The translations under genes were made by a program, and so were the position numbers. A stretch of DNA of 64,000 nucleotides. Source: Hyphomicrobiales bacterium. Its GTDB lineage: Bacteria > Pseudomonadota > Alphaproteobacteria > Rhizobiales > Beijerinckiaceae. This document shows positions 55,001 to 61,000 of this stretch, one piece after another (the stretch's first letter is position 1; every line of letters starts with the position of its first letter). Location: NCBI GenBank assembly GCA_027483505.1, contig JAIXUP010000073.1, forward strand, positions 1 to 64,000. The letters are read 5' to 3'. Below the pieces are notes generated by a model, which saw nothing but the letters and a program-made list of their open reading frames with translations, was not told where the DNA came from and made no database searches.

Positions 55001-58000
55001 GACAGCCGTTGAGCCGCCTTCAGCCGGCAGGCTGATCGTGGCCACGCGCGGCGGCGTCGTGTCGTTTGACGAACCCTGGAACTCGAAAGCCCCGATGTCA
55101 TAGTAGTCAAGGCCGGCCGCCGCATTGGGCGTGAACAGCCGCGAATTGACGTTGGACAGGTTGGCGCCGCCGTTCAACGACGAGGCCACCAGCGTGTAGC
55201 CGTTGCCGGCGGACACACCGACTGTCGGCGTCATGCCCTGGTTGCCCGAGCCATAGGCGAAGCGGACGCTGCCGTTGGCGAACAGCGTGGCGCTGAAATT
55301 GGCCGATGGCTGTCCGGCGAGCGGCTGGCTGTAGCCCGACCAGCGGAACGTGACCTGGTTGGCCACGGTCGTGTCGAGGAAGACGCCATCCTGGGTGCGG
55401 TTCGTCCACAGGTTGAGATCCCAGAACGGGGCGATCCGGCGCGAAGCCTGCAGGTTGGCGGTCGAGTCAGCGATCTGGTTGGGATAGGTGCCGCCGAACA
55501 CCAGCGATCCGTCGGTCGTGACCCAGACCTTGCTGTAGGTCTCGCCGTAGTAGGTGAAGTTGAAGGGCAGCGTGACTTCGACCGCGTTGTAGCTTGTGCG
55601 CGTGCTGGCGATCAGCGTGCCGCCGGTTGGGTTGAAGGCGTTCGCGCCCGTGTCGGTTTCCTCGAACAGCTCCCAGCCGCGGCCCGTGTCGGCGATCGTG
55701 GCGTCATTGTTGCGCGGCAGGCCGAGATTGTCGTTCAGCGGCATCACATAGGAATCGGCGGCGTCGATCGCGACCGAGTTCCGGCGCAGGCCGAAATTGT
55801 CATCCGAGCCGCTGCCGGTGGCATTGTCGAGGCCGCCGAGCTGGTTGTCGGCCCCGTCGATGTCGAGGAACAGCGGGTCGCCCTCGATGCTGCCGCGATC
55901 CTGGTCAGCGGCGGGCTGGCCAAGGAAGGCGCCGATCAGGCTGCGGAAATCGCCGGCGCTCTGCGCCCGCGTGCCGCCGTAATTGGCCACGAACGAGGCC
56001 GCGGACGGGCTGACATAGAGGTTGTGTCCGATGCTGAGACCGGTGCGGGCGGCGGTGGCGACATCAAGGATGTCGCCGCTTTCGTTCCAAAGGATGTTCG
56101 AGCGGATCGTGGTGTTCGCCAGACCGGAGCCGAGGAAGATCACGTCGCCCACCTGCTGGTAGAGCGTGTTGCCCGCGATCACATTGGGCGTGCCCGAGAC
56201 ATTGTTGGAGGTCAGGTTGATCGCGACGTCGCCGTTGCCATAGATCAGGTTGGACTGGATCAGCCCCGGCGCGGACGAGCTGAAGATGCCGTAGCGGTTC
56301 GAATAGACGCGGTTGTTGGTGACCGTGATAAAGCCGCTGCCCATCACGATGCCGGAACCGTCAGAGGGCTGCACATTCCCGCCAACGGTGCGGTTCTCGA
56401 ACACACGGTTGCCGGTGATCAGGGTGTTGTTGTCACCCCGGATGCCGACCAGGTTGCCGAAGACCACGTTGTTCTCGGCGCGGCTCGACGGGCCGGTGAT
56501 GTAGATGCCGGCCGATGTTCCGACGAACTGGTTGGCTCCGGACACCGTGTTGCCGCGGAAGATCACGCCGGCGCCCGAGCCATACAGGCCGTAGTACCGG
56601 TTGTTGGTGATGGTATTGCCCGAGGCGACCAGTTGCTGCCCGACGCCTGTGGCTTCGGGGCTGCCCGTGTAGATGCCGTAATAGTCGTTGTCGCGGATCA
56701 GGTTCCCGGTGATCAGCCCGGACACGGCGTTGGCCGTGATGCCGGAATTGCTGTTCCCAAAGATTTCGTTGTCGGCGATCGTGATGTTCCGAGTGTAGAA
56801 CAGATTGATGCCGTCGCCGCCGCCGACACGGTGGTTGAAGATGCGGTTGCCGCGGATTTCGATGTTCTGGATGTTGTTGGCGTTGCTCTGGAACGAGCGC
56901 AGGTAGATGCCGCTGTCGTTGTTGGTGTAGATCTGGTTGTTCAGGACCTTGAGGTTGGTGACGCGGTCAGCATAGACGCCGAAGTTTGCGCCGGTCATCT
57001 CGAAATCGGAGATGGTCACGAAATTCGAGCTGGAGACGTTGAACACGGCCGCAATGCCGTTCTGGCGGTTCAATACGGCCTGCGCCGCTCCCGTCGGACC
57101 CTGGATGCGGACGCGGGCATCTTCGGAGGAGCCGCTGTCGGAGGCTCCGATGTAAACGTTGTCCGCCATCCGGTAGGTGCCGGTGTCGACATAGACGATG
57201 TCGCCGCCGTCGAGGTCGTACATCCTGAGCAGCGCTTCCAGCGAGCCCATCGGCTTGTCGGCCGACTTGCCGGAAGCCCGGTTGTCGCCAATCGCCGTGG
57301 TGTATTGGTCGCCTGCGGTCGCGCCGTCGTTCACATAGTAGAACCGGCCATTGTTGGTGGTCAGGAACGGATCGTCCGAAGTGTCGCTCTTGTCGTCAAT
57401 GGTGACGCGCGCCAGCACGGAATTGGCGTCCGTGATGAAGCCGGGAGCCCAGCTGACCTTGCCATAGCCATAGCGGTCCATGGCTGCGTCGGGCGCCACG
57501 AGTTGCCAGGTCGCGCCATTGTCGGGCGAGACTTCCACCGTCGCCGTCTTGGCGTCGCCCGCGACGCCTGCGCGTGAAATCTCGACGCCGACGAGGGTTG
57601 CATTGTTGCCGACCAGCCGGACATTGAGGCCTTGGCCGCCGCTGACCGCGATGTTCTGGTACGTCGCAACCGTGGCGCGCTGCGACCCGCCCGCCGCCGT
57701 GACCACATCGAACCCGGTCGCAACGGTGTTGCCCTGCAGCTGGATGTTGAAGGGTCGCTGGCCTGCCCCATAGTTGTAGAATTCGTAGAAGTGCAGGCGG
57801 ACGATATAGTTTCCGTCCGAAACCGGGATGTTCGCCTGGATTTGTCCGTTGACCGCGCTTGCCCAGCCCCCATAGATCGAGGTCGGCCCGGCGAGTTCGC
57901 CGGCGCTCGATGTCGTGCCGACGGTGTTGCCGTAGGTGTAGTTGCCGCCTAGCCCGACCACGTAGGGCTGCAGGTTGGTCCAGGTCGACCAGGGCTGATC

Positions 58001-61000
58001 ACCGCGGGCCACGATGGTGTTCGGGTTGGAATCGGGTCCGAGCGCGTAGAAGCCCACGGGAATCTCCCGTGCAAAGCCATTGCTTGACCAGTCGATCGTC
58101 ACCGGAGCATCGCGCTCGAACTTTTCGTAGCCGTTCGGCGACAGGACATAGACCTGCTGGGTCGCAGCCGATTGCGTCGCAAGGGCGGTGTTGCCCTGAT
58201 GGCCGACATTGACGCGCCCGCCATTCTGCCCTGGCTCGCGCGCAAAACTGTCGCGTGGGTTGCCCATGTCGATGCCGGGCGATCCTGCCTGAAGACTGTA
58301 GTTGCCGGCCGCGGGGTCGACGAACAGCGGGTTGCCCTGCCGGCTGTTGCGGTCCTGCCCGGTCGCCAGTTCGAAATCCACCAACGACGCATAGTCATTG
58401 GTGTTGAACCGGCCCATGGTCGCGCCGCCGGTCAGATAATACAGGTTGTAGTCGCTGTTAACGGCATTCGAGCCGTTCGTCGTGACCAGAAGGCCGATGC
58501 CGCCGTCGGACCAGACGATGTTGTTCTGGAGTCGCGGAACGGCGGCACTGACCGGTGAGTTCAGCGTCACCGCCGCGCCGGCCCCCTGCCGGATCGTGTT
58601 GTTGAAGATGTCGCCAGAGCCGTCGATCTGGATGCCCGTCACGGTCGATCCGGTGATCAGGTTGTTGCTGACCTGCCGGCTTGTGGCACCGCTGGGGATG
58701 AAGATGGCCGTTGCGTTGCCGGTCAGCGTATTGCCCACCACCGACCCCCCGCCCCCGAAACGGATCCCGTTCAACGTCGTGCCGCTGATCGTGTTGTCGC
58801 GGACCGTATTGTTCGAGCCTGTGGTCTCGATGCCGATCTGGCCACCCGTGATCGTGTTGTTCGCGGCCAGCTGGAAGTCGCCGTAGATGGCCCGCCCGAA
58901 GCTCTGGCTGATGCCGCCAATCGTGTTGCCGGTGATCGTTGCGGCCCCCCCGGCCGCATAGATCTGGTAGGAGCCCGTCGACGATGCCGCATAGGTGTTG
59001 TTGCGGATGATCGTGCTGATGCCGTTCGCCAGCGATCCGCCGCCGATATAGGTCGCAAAGCCATTGCGCTGGTTGATGAAAGTGTTGTTCTCGACCAGCA
59101 TTGCGCTGTTATTGACCGGCGGGTTGAACCAGAGCGAGTAGGCGAAGCCGTCGAAGGTCACGCCCGAAACGGTGACGTTGTTGGTGGCGTCGGCGAAGAC
59201 GCCATATCCCGAATTGAACTGCACCGGGTTGCGGATCGAGCCGCCGGTCACCGTGATGTTGGCGTTGCCATTGTCGATGTAGACGCCCGTGGTGTTGACG
59301 CCGGAAATGTTCAGGTTTTCCAGCGTGTTGAAGTTGCTGGAGGTCGCGGCTCCGAAGAGCGCGGCGCGATCACCGCGCACGATGTCGAAATTCCGCAGCG
59401 TGACGTAATCGGCGCCGCCGAAGTAGAAGGCCTGCGTGCCGCTGAGCAGCGTGCCGCGGTCGATGGTGGCTTTCGCGCCGGGCGCGGTCGGACCGGTGAT
59501 CAGGATGCGGTTGAGCGCCGTGCCGGAATCGTCTGCAAGCAGGTTGATGTCGGTGATGGTCGTGTAGGTGCCGGAGTCGACATAGACCACGTCGCCGGGG
59601 TTGAGGTCGTAGATGCCGAGCAGGGCCGCCAGCGAGGCCATCGGCCGGTCGGGCGAGCGCCCGTCATTGGCGTTGTTGCCGACAGCGCCGGGCGTGTACT
59701 GGTCACCCACATCCGAGCCATCATCGACATAGTAGGCGTTGCCCGCCGGCGCGATGCTGAAGGCGGCGTCTGAACGATCGACCAGCGTCGTCGTGCCGTC
59801 GCTGGCGGTTACTCGCAGCAGCGCCGTCGCGCCTGGTGACGGTGCTGCCGGCGTCCAGTCGAACCGGGCCTCGCCGTAGCGGTCGAAGGTCTGCGCGGCC
59901 GCCACCGGGCTCCAGCTCGTACCATTGTCGATGGACACTTCGAGTTGCGCGGTGAAGGCGGCGAGGGCAGGGCGCACCCGCGAAATCTCGATCGCCGAGA
60001 TCTCGGTATAGCCGTTGTTCAGCTTGTTGATGAACTCCAGCAGCATGCCTGCGCCGCCACTGATCGTGACATCGATCGGGGCGAGGACGCCGACGCTGCG
60101 CAGCCCGCCCGATGCCGTGAACATGTCGACATTGGCCCTGACGACGTTCCCGTTCGCAACCACGTCGAAGGCCTGCCTGTTGGCCGCCGTCGCCGCGTCG
60201 TAATTGTTGAGATGAACCCTGATGCGGTAGGTCCCATCCTCCAGTTCGGGGATGCTGTAGGCAATCCGGCTCCCCGCGTTCGGTCCGGGCGTGTAGACCA
60301 GCGTGTTGTAGACGCTGGCGGGCGCGGTGCCTGCGCTGATGTTCGTGCCGGCGTTGGCAGGCACGGTGTAATTGATGCCGCTGACCAGGAACTGGCTGGC
60401 GGTGCGCCAGTTGCTCCAGCTTTCCGGTCCCGCCACAGAATTGATCGTGTTCTCGCCCGTGTTCAGGAGCACGACCGGCGTCTCACGGGTCAGGCCATCG
60501 GAGCGCCAGACCACAGTTGTCGGCTCGCCCACCTTGACGCGGTCGCCGCCATTCGGCGTCAGAACCTGCAGGATCTGCGACGGGCTGGCGAGGCCCGTGG
60601 CGATGTTGCCGGGAGCGCCGATGTTGATGCGCCCGCCGGTCGGGTTCGTCCCCGCCTCCGAGAACACAACCCGGCCGCTGTTGCGCGGATCGCCCTTGTC
60701 GAGGATCAGCGCGAGATTGCTCGGCGCAAAATTGTCGTCAGCGCCGCTGTTCACCCCGCCCGAGAAGCCGAGCAGATTGTCTGCGCCGTCTGGGTCGACG
60801 AACAGCGGGTCGCCGACCTGCGACTGCCGCTCCAGTCCAAGCACCACGCGCCATTCCGCAAGACTGGTGAAATTCGTCACGCCCCAGCGGCCGATGGTCG
60901 ATGTGCCTTTGAGGTCAAGCAGGTTGTAGTCGGAGGTGAAGCCAGCCTGGGCGTTTTCGGCGATGTCGAACACAGCCGTGTTGTTGGCCGACAGGATGTT

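Noticed and set aside
50270-55012. 1,580-residue plus-strand ORF opposite the giant gene
   Set aside because: It is the mirror of the repetitive GC-rich cadherin-like coding region, Arg/Asp/Val-rich with no recognisable domains; the minus strand gives a coherent domain array.
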